The translations under genes and the position numbers were made by a program. The notes beneath the pieces were generated by a model that was given only the letters and a program-made list of their open reading frames with translations, did no database searches and was not told where the DNA came from. A DNA stretch of 32,859 nt from Bacteroidota bacterium (GTDB lineage Bacteria; Bacteroidota; Bacteroidia; Flavobacteriales_D; Sanyastnellaceae), in the NCBI GenBank assembly GCA_027619225.1, contig JAQCFW010000021.1, positions 1 through 32,859 on the forward strand. Direction: 5' to 3'. Shown here piece by piece: positions 1 to 7,200 of this stretch (positions within the stretch are counted from its first letter, which is position 1; every line of letters begins with the position of its first letter).

Positions 1-1155
1 GTGGCCTAAAGACTCACCTATAATTGCAGGTGCTATACCCGCAAATTTAGCTAAAGAAGCCCAGGTGTGTCTAGTCACATAGGTGGTGAGATTCGCTTCA
101 ATACCACATAGCTTACCAATCTTCTTTAAATCTTTATTGAAATACTTTCTTTTATCTTTAAACTTTGTTCGTTCCTTTTCTAGGTCGTTTCTAAGTTCTT
201 TAGGTAGGATAGGGAAGGCGTGGTTACTTTTTATATGTCCTCTTCCTACTTTATAGAAATCCACAATTTGTTGTGCTTTTTCTGTGAGCTTAACGCTGTA
301 AAGTTTTCCTGTTTTTATTCTTCTATACTCTACACGACCCTCTATAAGGTTCTCAAACTTAAGATAGGCTAGATCGATAAAGTTCATTCCTCGTAAATGG
401 AACATAAAAATAAAATAGTTTAAGCTATGCCATAGCTTTGTTTCAGGTTCTAATTCTAATTCAATAATTTTATTGATTTCCTCTTTACTAATGGCCCTTT
501 TGGTTGTTTTCTCTGACTTTATAGAGTAGTTGTTAAATGCGTAGTTGTTCCTGTTTAAGATTCCATCATTTATAGCTCTATTAACGATAGCCCTAAGTGT
601 TCTTAGGTATACCCCGATAGAGTTCACCTTCATTCCCTTCCCTTTACACTCTGCTTCATAATCCAAAATAAATTTCAGGTTTATTTTGCTAAGTGGTATA
701 TCCTTATAATCTAGGAATTTCTGGAAGGAAGTAAGGGTTTGTTTATAGGAGTCTGCCGTACCTATTCTGTTGGCGATTCTTAGTCGGTCTATTTGTTCTT
801 GGGTGTATTTAAAGAAAAAAGTGCCCCCTTGAATAGTTGTGGGTTCATCTCCAAACAGTTTTTTAGAGATGAGCTCTTTTAGCTCTTGAATGCTTAAGCC
901 TAGTATCTCATTTTGGTTTTCGGCAATTAAAGTCGTGGCATTGGAAAGTGCTTTTCTTATAGATGCATTTACCAATCCAGAATTTGGAAAAGATGAGCGA
1001 ACTTTTTTGTCCTTGTCATTCCACTGGGTCGCTTTAAAAGACCTTCCTAAAGATATGTAAACAGCTTGTTCCAAATGAAACAGTTTTATCTTCAAGGGAA
1101 AGGTTCCATCCTTCTTGGTTCTTCTCTTGTCGAAATACAATTTTACCGCTGCCAT
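1..1155 (-). CDS. Tyrosine recombinase / integrase, C-terminus cut by window edge
   Basis: A site-specific recombinase expected to integrate and excise the left element. The ATG at 1155 has an AGGA five bases upstream, and the frame stays open to base 1 (385 codons). Residues about 1-85 resemble the Bacteroidota arm-DNA-binding domain (KLYFDKRRTKKDG), about 105-205 a SAM-like core-binding domain, and from about 215 the catalytic domain. Arg255 (FHLRGMNFIDL) and Arg362 (YVTRHTWAS) fit the two catalytic arginines, and the final visible residues SLGH fit the conserved histidine motif. The nucleophilic tyrosine should lie about 20 residues further, outside the window. The first histidine of the classical HxxR box is replaced by Tyr (YVTR), which I recall as common in Bacteroidota integrases. 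Its start lies about 170 bases from the attachment site, the usual arrangement. Confidence 0.93.
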   Translation of the reverse strand, partial: MAAVKLYFDKRRTKKDGTFPLKIKLFHLEQAVYISLGRSFKATQWNDKDKKVRSSFPNSGLVNASIRKALSNATTLIAENQNEILGLSIQELKELISKKLFGDEPTTIQGGTFFFKYTQEQIDRLRIANRIGTADSYKQTLTSFQKFLDYKDIPLSKINLKFILDYEAECKGKGMKVNSIGVYLRTLRAIVNRAINDGILNRNNYAFNNYSIKSEKTTKRAISKEEINKIIELELEPETKLWHSLNYFIFMFHLRGMNFIDLAYLKFENLIEGRVEYRRIKTGKLYSVKLTEKAQQIVDFYKVGRGHIKSNHAFPILPKELRNDLEKERTKFKDKRKYFNKDLKKIGKLCGIEANLTTYVTRHTWASLAKFAGIAPAIIGESLGH

Positions 1156-1178
1156 TTATTCCTGCTATTCGTTCATTA

Positions 1179-1186
1179 CAAATGTA
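1179..1186 (-). promoter_or_regulatory. Putative -7 box for the integrase
   Basis: On the minus strand this reads TACATTTG, an exact match to the Bacteroidota -7 consensus TAnnTTTG. It lies 23 bases upstream of the integrase ATG, predicting a leader of roughly 17 bases. No TTG sits at the ideal -33 distance. The 10-bp repeats at 1192-1226 occupy the upstream promoter region, so bound protein there would be expected to affect this promoter. Confidence 0.5.
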
Positions 1187-1191
1187 TAAAA

Positions 1192-1226
1192 ATTTGCACG
1201 GAATTTGCACGGTCAACCGTGCAAAT
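1192..1226. repeat. Three copies of ATTTGCACGG: candidate integrase arm sites or operator
   Basis: Two direct copies of ATTTGCACGG (1192-1201, 1203-1212) are spaced 11 bp apart, about one helical turn. A third, inverted copy CCGTGCAAAT (1217-1226) forms a perfect 10-bp inverted repeat with the second around the loop TCAA. They lie between the integrase start and the attachment site. The integrase has an N-terminal arm-binding domain, so these could be its arm sites. An operator for an autoregulator or excisionase is the alternative. Confidence 0.6.
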
Positions 1227-1248
1227 AATGGTTTCTATTGGGAGGTCA

Positions 1249-1268
1249 TGTTATTTTATAAAATAACA
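1249..1268. repeat. 20-bp perfect palindrome
   Basis: The sequence TGTTATTTTATAAAATAACA is its own reverse complement over 20 bases. It lies between the integrase repeats and the att fragment. A role in excision or integration complexes, or as a repressor site, is possible. A chance palindrome in very AT-rich DNA is less likely at this length but not excluded. Confidence 0.5.
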
Positions 1269-1326
1269 AACCTAGTGATAGCAGGTGTTGTAGCGATAAA
1301 TAGAGTTTAATAAAATTCAAAATCGC

Positions 1327-1372
1327 CTGACTGTTAATCAGAGGGTCCTTGGTTCGAGTCCAAGAGGAGGAG
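1327..1372 (+). other. Attachment site: 3' fragment of tRNA-Asn(GUU)
   Basis: The fragment starts at tRNA position 28. It holds most of the anticodon arm (CTGA, loop CTGTTAA with anticodon GTT, TCAG), a variable loop, a complete T arm (CTTGG-TTCGAGT-CCAAG), the acceptor 3' strand AGGAGGA and discriminator G. No D arm or 5' acceptor strand precedes it, and similarity stops at the base of the anticodon stem. This is what remains when an element recombines in the anticodon loop. It is not a functional tRNA by itself. Confidence 0.85.
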
Positions 1373-1384
1373 CAAAGTGATTGC

Positions 1385-1412
1385 AAGGGCTACATTTCTG
1401 TAGCCCTTTTTT
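1385..1412 (+). terminator. Intrinsic terminator behind the tRNA-Asn fragment
   Basis: AAGGGCTACA, loop TTTC, TGTAGCCCTT gives a perfect 10-bp stem followed directly by a T run (1409-1412, T run begins within the stem end). It starts 13 bases after the tRNA fragment, so it is probably the native terminator of the interrupted tRNA-Asn gene. Confidence 0.85.
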
Positions 1413-1440
1413 GTTCCCCCTACTGTAACACAGTTGTAAC

Positions 1441-1531
1441 ACAAATACAGAATATGGGCTAACATCTCTAAGAAGCCTTCAATACTAACGTTGTCATCTC
1501 CATTGCCATCGTAAGTCCTGTGTGCCCAAAA
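1441..1531 (-). pseudogene. Possible relic of a dockerin/EF-hand-like C-terminus
   Basis: One minus-strand frame reads TYDGNGDDNVSIEGFLEML, which resembles the EF-hand-like tails ending many secreted Bacteroidota proteins, including the nuclease at 21859-23691 (DTNNDGSITVGDLLLVLS). There is no start codon, and the open frame runs on through the terminator, so it is not an intact gene. It may be a leftover of a gene lost when this locus was rearranged. The evidence is one short motif. Confidence 0.25.
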
Positions 1532-1535
1532 TTAA

Positions 1536-2285
1536 TTATAGTAGGTTGACTCTACTAGCTAAAGCATCCTTATATGATCCCCCTATTGGGATTTCTTTAT
1601 CCATACCCTCCATTGTGATATTTGAATGTTTTATGCTCTCTATCGCCTTGAGGTTGATGATATATGATCTATGGACTCTCATAAACACACTATCGCTGAG
1701 CTTGCGCTCTATCTCCTTCATTGTGCTGTGAATTGTATAGCTTTTTTTGCTCGTGTGAATTACAACATAGTCCTTTAGCGCTTCAACAAATAACAAATCA
1801 TCTTTCTTAATCTGCATTAAGCGACTTCTGTTTTTTACAAAAATAAATTCAGCCTCTGAATTGTGCACGGCTAACTTTCTAAGAAAATCGGTTTCTTGCT
1901 TTAGTTCTTTTTCTTTCGCGTGTTTGTGAAGCGCCATCTCAACGGCTGTTTGAATATCTACATCTTTAAAAGGCTTGAGAATATATCCATGTGGCTCAGC
2001 AACTTTTGCTTTAGAGAGGGTGTCCTCATCGGCATAGGCTGTTAAAAAGATCACAGGAACATCAATGTTGCTTTTTATTTCTTGGGCTGCTTCAATTCCG
2101 CTCATATCACCCTTGATCATAATGTCCATAAGGCATATGTCTGGCTCGTGTTTTAGCGCAAGTGAAATCGCATCTGTGCCATTGTCCGTTGTAGCAATAA
2201 TATTATACCCTAACTGAGTAAGACATCTCTCAATATCTTTTCTCACTATAATTTCATCTTCTGTAACTAAAATATTGGTTGCCAT
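1536..2285 (-). CDS. LytTR-family response regulator
   Basis: A 249-residue two-component regulator. The N-terminal receiver domain (about 4-125) has the acidic pair in VTEDE, phosphoacceptor Asp54 in CLMDIM, Thr in FLTAYAD and Lys in ILKPF. A linker of about 20 charged residues leads to a C-terminal LytTR DNA-binding domain (about 140-245), seen in FVEALKDYVVIHT and FMRVHRSYIINLKAI. It starts 7 bases after the stop of the PAS kinase, which is its likely cognate kinase. LytTR regulators bind paired direct repeats upstream of target promoters. The targets are not visible here. Confidence 0.93.
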   Translation of the reverse strand: MATNILVTEDEIIVRKDIERCLTQLGYNIIATTDNGTDAISLALKHEPDICLMDIMIKGDMSGIEAAQEIKSNIDVPVIFLTAYADEDTLSKAKVAEPHGYILKPFKDVDIQTAVEMALHKHAKEKELKQETDFLRKLAVHNSEAEFIFVKNRSRLMQIKKDDLLFVEALKDYVVIHTSKKSYTIHSTMKEIERKLSDSVFMRVHRSYIINLKAIESIKHSNITMEGMDKEIPIGGSYKDALASRVNLL

Positions 2286-2292
2286 ATCTCTA

Positions 2293-5247
2293 TTATTTTA
2301 AACCTTGTGCCTCAAATCTAATTAAAAATGAACTCCCTTCCATTCCCTGCTCTGTGCTTTTTACAACAAGTTCAGCATTTAGCTGTTCTACCAACGCTTG
2401 AATTAGGTACATCCCAAGGGAGTCTCCTTTGTTTAATTCAAAATTTTCCGGGAGTCCCGCTCCGTTGTCGCTCAATTCGATTTCTATTTTATCAGAAACC
2501 TTTGCAACCCTAAGGACAATGATCCCTTCTTTTTTTCCTTTAAACGCATATTTAAGTGCGTTCGAAACCAATTCGTTTACAATTAATCCGCTCGGAATTG
2601 CCTGATCTAGTGTAAGAAATACATCTTCTAAAAGGGTGGTGAGTTTCACATCGCAGTCGGGTGTCGAGTAGCTGTTAATCAAATTCGTGCTCAGCCTTTC
2701 GAGGTATTCAGCAAAACTAATAGAAGAGAAGTCTGTGTGTCTGTAAAGTGATTCATGGATATAGCTCATCGTAGCAATTCTACTTTGGTTTTCATCAAGA
2801 ATCTGTATTAATTTAGGGTCGTCTATAAATGACTTCTGAAGGCTCATTAAGCTGCTTATTACCTGAAGATTGTTCTTAACTCTGTGGTGAACTTCTTTCA
2901 GAAGAATTTCTTTCTCTTTCAGGGCCAAAAGGATTCGCTCTTCAATTGCTTTTCGGTCTGAAATATCATAGGCAATGCAGCTTATTTCGTTTTGCTTAAC
3001 GTCATTTGAAATGGGGTTTAAGAAAATATGATACCATCTAGTTTCATTCTTTGTAAAACTTAGGGGTAACTCAAAATCTTTCGCCTTGCCTTTTAGTGCT
3101 TTTTTGAATAACTTGATTTGGCTGTTGTAGGATTCGTCAATAATGAACTGTGAAATGTGTGAAATAAAGGGCATTCCAAGCTCCGCGTTTCTTTCAAATC
3201 GGTCCTCTATAAGTCTTCTAAAATTGTCATTAAATGACGTGATCTCATCGTCATAATTTAGGGTGAACATGATGAGGTTTTGAGTTGAGTTGAAAATAGA
3301 CTCTAGCTTGGCAGATTGGGTTTTTGCATCACGCTCAAAGTGTTTCATTTCTGTGATGTCCAGGTAAATCCCCCTCATACCAATGGGTTTTCCGTTTTCA
3401 TTATGTTGGGCTGAAGAGCCTCCGATTAGTGATAGCTCTTCGCCTTTTGAATCAAGGAAAACACATTCATTTTGAATACCGTCTAACTTACTAATCCAGT
3501 TTTTTTCTTTTTTAGGGAAGTCTTTAATAACATCCTTAATTGTTGTATTCGTTAGTGATTTTTGTGTGTAGCCTAGTTTCTTGTGAAAGGCTGGGTTTGA
3601 ATATGTGAAGTATCCTTTTGAATCGACAACAAAAATGATATCCGTTGCGTTGTCTAGAATATCTCTGTGTTTTTCCTCACTTTTTTTCAACTCTTCCTCA
3701 GCGATTTTCAAATCCGTTATATCTCTACCAACAGCCATTGCTCCAATGTCTATGCCGCTTGCGTCTTTCATCATCGCAACTGAAATAAACATATTGAAAA
3801 CTTCACCCGAAAGTCTCTTTCCGTCAACCTCTCCAGAAAAATAACTTCTTGTTTGTAAGTCGCTCACAACAGTGTTCATTTCATCCTTATTTGGAATAAG
3901 TATTTTGAAGTCTATTGATTTTTCTTTTCCTGGCTCAACTCCAAACTCCACGGAAAATGCTTGGTTGTATTGCTGGAGATTTCCTTTCATATCAAAAGCT
4001 ACAATCATATCAATAGATGATTCTATAATAGATCTGTTAAATTCTTCTGCTTTAATGAGTCTTTGCTGGGTGATTTTATGTTTTCGGATTTCTTCCTTAA
4101 ACATCGTGTTCGATTCTTCAGCTAAAGTGGCTCTCATTTGCTCCCGCACCAACTGCACTCTGGTGCTTAAGTCCGTAACCGTTATTTGGATGGCTGGAGA
4201 TCTGTCGTGGAGGGATAGGGTCATCCTTAGCCCCACCTCTTTTTCTGTTCCGTCTCTTAAAACCATCACAACCTCTCTGTAGGGTGGCCTCTCCCCTTTT
4301 CTTATTTTTTCTATATCTTCTTTTACAATTATTCTATCATCTTCGTGAAAGAAATCCGTAAAAACCTCATCGTATATATAATCCTCTACCCTTTCGTTTA
4401 GCAATTCTAATCCTCCAGCGTTTGTATATTTTATCCTTTTGTCTAAAATAAGAAATAAACCAATAGGGCTGGACTCAACAAGCATCCTGAAACGCTCTTT
4501 TGTTTGGAGTAGGTCAAATTCTGTTCGTTTGCGATCTGTAATATCATAAACCATGAGAATCTGTTCATCCAGTTTTGAGTTAATGTTCTCTTTTATTTCA
4601 CTTCGAGTCGCTTCGAGATAGATTGATCTTCCTTGCTTGGTTGCTCCGCGAAGCTCACATCGCATCCCCCAGTTTCTCCTTGCAGACAGTCTTTGCCAAT
4701 CCCTTTCGTCTATGAAATCTAGAATTGGAAAACCAATAGGCGCAGAGTCGTGGCCAAACATAACTGCAAATTGTTTGTTTGAATCCTGAATTATCCCATC
4801 AGAAATAAAAACAATTCCCTCCATGGCGAATTGTGATAAAATCCTATATCTCGCCTCACTTTCTTTAATGGCGGAGTCGTATAAAATAATATCTGAAACA
4901 TCTCTCACTTGAAGAACTTCAATTCCTTTTGAAATTTGAGCAATTTTTATTTCACTGTGAAATTCTCCCCCATCTATCCTTTTTGCTAAAACATTAATTT
5001 TTATTACCCTCCCAGAAGCTCGGGCTTTTGTCAATTTACTTAACAACAAACTGTGCTCATCGGGCAGGTAATTAAAAATCCCAGATTTTTCAGAAATGGG
5101 ATCAAATCCTATCCATTTATCTTCCTCACAATTAAAAATCCTTCGCGCGTGTCTATTGCTGTTTATGACTTTACCATTTTTAAGAATAAAACGCGCCTCT
5201 GATGATTTCTCAAATAAAAGACTGTCTATTTTATCTAATTTATCCAC
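2293..5247 (-). CDS. Multi-PAS sensor histidine kinase, HisKA_2 type
   Basis: A 984-residue kinase with no signal peptide or membrane segment, so probably cytosolic. About six PAS-like sensory modules in tandem fill residues 10-770, recognised from recurrent motifs such as VYDITDRKRTE, AVGRDITDLKIAEEEL, YLDITEM and AYDISDRKAIEE. They are followed by a HisKA_2 phosphoacceptor region (EVHHRVKNNLQVISSLMSLQ, His near 787) and an HATPase domain (NELVSNALKYAF, DNGAGLP, GDSLGMYL). HisKA_2 kinases commonly pair with LytTR or receiver-only regulators, and such a gene follows 7 bases downstream. The start is GTG at 5247, four bases after the stop of the MORN gene, suggesting translational coupling. The number of PAS domains and their ligands are uncertain. 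Confidence 0.92.
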   Translation of the reverse strand: MDKLDKIDSLLFEKSSEARFILKNGKVINSNRHARRIFNCEEDKWIGFDPISEKSGIFNYLPDEHSLLLSKLTKARASGRVIKINVLAKRIDGGEFHSEIKIAQISKGIEVLQVRDVSDIILYDSAIKESEARYRILSQFAMEGIVFISDGIIQDSNKQFAVMFGHDSAPIGFPILDFIDERDWQRLSARRNWGMRCELRGATKQGRSIYLEATRSEIKENINSKLDEQILMVYDITDRKRTEFDLLQTKERFRMLVESSPIGLFLILDKRIKYTNAGGLELLNERVEDYIYDEVFTDFFHEDDRIIVKEDIEKIRKGERPPYREVVMVLRDGTEKEVGLRMTLSLHDRSPAIQITVTDLSTRVQLVREQMRATLAEESNTMFKEEIRKHKITQQRLIKAEEFNRSIIESSIDMIVAFDMKGNLQQYNQAFSVEFGVEPGKEKSIDFKILIPNKDEMNTVVSDLQTRSYFSGEVDGKRLSGEVFNMFISVAMMKDASGIDIGAMAVGRDITDLKIAEEELKKSEEKHRDILDNATDIIFVVDSKGYFTYSNPAFHKKLGYTQKSLTNTTIKDVIKDFPKKEKNWISKLDGIQNECVFLDSKGEELSLIGGSSAQHNENGKPIGMRGIYLDITEMKHFERDAKTQSAKLESIFNSTQNLIMFTLNYDDEITSFNDNFRRLIEDRFERNAELGMPFISHISQFIIDESYNSQIKLFKKALKGKAKDFELPLSFTKNETRWYHIFLNPISNDVKQNEISCIAYDISDRKAIEERILLALKEKEILLKEVHHRVKNNLQVISSLMSLQKSFIDDPKLIQILDENQSRIATMSYIHESLYRHTDFSSISFAEYLERLSTNLINSYSTPDCDVKLTTLLEDVFLTLDQAIPSGLIVNELVSNALKYAFKGKKEGIIVLRVAKVSDKIEIELSDNGAGLPENFELNKGDSLGMYLIQALVEQLNAELVVKSTEQGMEGSSFLIRFEAQGLK

Positions 5248-5251
5248 GTGC

Positions 5252-6823
5252 TCAATTTCGTAATGAATCTCTTTTTCTAGCTACTCTTCTGCCATCAACT
5301 TTCCATAATTTACCATAACGGTATATGTATGTGTATTTTAAAATTCCTTCTTCAGTAAAAAACTTCCATTTTCCATTCTCAACACCCCCCTCGAATTTAC
5401 CGATTGATTTTAAAGTTCCATTTGGATACCACTCTTTGTGGGTTCCCTCTTTTGAACCAAATGAATACTCACCCTCAAACATCTTTTGCTTTTCCGAATA
5501 TTGGTAAATCCAATTTCCATCTCTTTCTCCATTCAAATAACTACCCAACTCTTTGTGATCATTTACATGGTAAAACCAGCTATCCACCCTTAATCCATTT
5601 CTATAAATCCCTTTTAAAAGTAGTTTGTTTGAGGAATCATATTCTATAAATTGTCCTTCTTCTATTCCGTTATCATAGGTTTCGAGTCTTATAATAAAAC
5701 CTGATTCATCCATCCACTTCCAAACTCCATCCAATTTTCCTGACCTATAAAAGCCTGTTTGTTCTAACCAGCCATAAATATTAAAATACTTCCATTCACC
5801 CACTTTATTTCCGTTTTCATAGCTTCCTATAGCTTTAACACTTCCATCGTTGTAAAAGAGCTCCCAAACCCCTTGTTCAAGACCTGAGCGGTCAGTTACC
5901 CCACTACAAGTTTTTATTCCATTCTTAAAAATATTTCCATCTACAATATTTCCTTCCTGGTTAAAAATTCTACTAACTCCATTTTTAAGCCCATTTTTAT
6001 AGACTGTTTCTTCTGAAATTTCTCCATTGTTGTGGTAAGATATTAGTACGTCTGATTTGTTAAGTAATTTATTTTCAATTACTTCTACACCAAATTCATA
6101 TCTCACAATATTCTCCAAATCACCCTTCGTATTATAAAATCTAAAAACACCATGTCTTATATTGTTGCGATAGGGTCCCTCTTCACTTACTCTGTTGTTT
6201 TCATGAAAATATTTCCAGATCCCAGTTTTCTCAGAATATTGATTAAACCTGTTAAATTTTTCAATACTTGAAATTAATCCTTTTTTATAGAATTTAAATG
6301 TAATAATTCTTCCATCCAGAGCATACTCTATTGTTTTTCCGTTTTTTAAATTTCCCTCATATTGGACTGAATATTTTATTTCACCTGATTCATAAAATAT
6401 TGTTTGGGTTAATTCTTTGTTGTCTAAAACCCAAACAGTAATGCTTTTACACTTTCCATTTTTAAAATATATAATTTCTTCTCCATTTTTTAAATCGGAC
6501 TCAAATTCAATTTTTCTATCGAGCGTAGAATCCTCATTGTAAAATTCCCAAACTCCAGAAAGTTTATGATCTACCCATTCTCCTGAACTTTTCATATTTC
6601 CAGATGTATAATAAGTTTTCCAAATTCCATTTGGAAAATCGCCCAACAAACAACCTTCACTTGACAATTCACCGGAGGAATAAAAATATTGAGTTTGGAT
6701 ACATTTAATCTCTGATAAAAATTCTTGAGAATTTATTTTAACACTGAAAAGAGAGAAGTACACACACACTGATAATATATATAAATTATTTAAAGAATTA
6801 GTAGTAATAGTAAGCTTGTTCAT
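5252..6823 (-). CDS. Secreted MORN-type (YwqK-like) repeat protein
   Basis: About 523 residues, nearly all tandem repeats of about 22-24 residues of the type YKNGxxxGxWxxFxxxGxL (GIWKTYYTSGNMKSSGEW, GVWELFYNDGSVKAIGSY, GNWIYQYSEKQKMFEGEY). This is the MORN_2 pattern often auto-annotated as YwqK-family antitoxin. I see no toxin partner, so that label should not be taken literally. I chose the ATG at 6823 because it gives a signal-peptide-like N-terminus (MNKLTITT, then a hydrophobic stretch ending near FSVKINSQ). An upstream ATG at 6946 would add 41 residues without a clear signal. It ends four bases before the PAS kinase GTG, so it is probably co-transcribed with the two-component pair and may be exported to the envelope. 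Its function is unknown. Confidence 0.82.
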   Translation of the reverse strand: MNKLTITTNSLNNLYILSVCVYFSLFSVKINSQEFLSEIKCIQTQYFYSSGELSSEGCLLGDFPNGIWKTYYTSGNMKSSGEWVDHKLSGVWEFYNEDSTLDRKIEFESDLKNGEEIIYFKNGKCKSITVWVLDNKELTQTIFYESGEIKYSVQYEGNLKNGKTIEYALDGRIITFKFYKKGLISSIEKFNRFNQYSEKTGIWKYFHENNRVSEEGPYRNNIRHGVFRFYNTKGDLENIVRYEFGVEVIENKLLNKSDVLISYHNNGEISEETVYKNGLKNGVSRIFNQEGNIVDGNIFKNGIKTCSGVTDRSGLEQGVWELFYNDGSVKAIGSYENGNKVGEWKYFNIYGWLEQTGFYRSGKLDGVWKWMDESGFIIRLETYDNGIEEGQFIEYDSSNKLLLKGIYRNGLRVDSWFYHVNDHKELGSYLNGERDGNWIYQYSEKQKMFEGEYSFGSKEGTHKEWYPNGTLKSIGKFEGGVENGKWKFFTEEGILKYTYIYRYGKLWKVDGRRVARKRDSLRN

Positions 6824-7200
6824 ATCAGGCATAACTATTTTACTTTTGTGTTCACTTTTCAATAAACCCATAGATAGCAACCATCTATTAACATGTTTTA
6901 AACAGGCTTGATGATTACAAATTAGATATTTAAATGGTGTTTTCAACGATGTATTATTAAAGTAAAATATTAAAAAGTTTCTTGTAATTTATAGTTTTAT
7001 AGAGTTGATAAAGCGCTAAATTTTGTGTAAAAAGTATGGTAAAGTTTCATGTGAAAAATTAGGAAAACAACCCCCGTAATTTGCTTAGGTATTTCACCTT
7101 TAAAATCCAAACGGTTTTTATCATTTAATACCAACATTTTTTTTAATGCAATGAACAATGCTTGTTAATTAACTTGCGGATTCTAAAAACACCTACTCTC
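6824..7200. other. AT-rich divergent spacer without recognised features
   Basis: This 377-base stretch separates the MORN gene from the rpiB-M28 gene and must hold promoters for both. TAATTTG-like boxes occur on both strands (for example near 7077 on plus) but lack one base of the TAnnTTTG consensus and a -33 TTG at a good distance. No hairpin terminator, RNA gene or supported small gene was seen. Longer ORF starts at 6946 (minus) and 7162 (plus) lie inside it and were not preferred. Confidence 0.5.

Larger units (their letters stand above)
1..1372. mobile_element. Right-hand end of an integrated element at tRNA-Asn
   Basis: This stretch has the structure of an integrated element end: a tyrosine recombinase reading inward, short repeats upstream of it, then a 3' tRNA-Asn fragment that marks the junction with the chromosome. 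The fragment is followed by a terminator, so it is probably the original chromosomal 3' half. The regenerated full tRNA-Asn should lie at the other element end, left of the window. Whether the element is a prophage, a conjugative element or a small island cannot be told, because only the integrase is visible. Confidence 0.75.

Noticed and set aside
1280-1372. A complete tRNA-Asn gene
   Set aside because: No D arm or 5' acceptor strand precedes the anticodon arm, so only the 3' part is present.
3605-4282. Plus-strand frames of 79 and 136 codons opposite the PAS kinase
   Set aside because: Antisense to a well-supported kinase with clear domains; composition and lack of motifs suggest chance.
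5252-6823. Toxin-antitoxin module based on the YwqK-like repeats
   Set aside because: No adjacent small toxin gene; the repeats are MORN_2-like and the protein appears exported.
6824-6946. N-terminal extension of the MORN-repeat protein to the ATG at 6946
   Set aside because: It would put 41 non-hydrophobic residues before the signal-peptide-like sequence.
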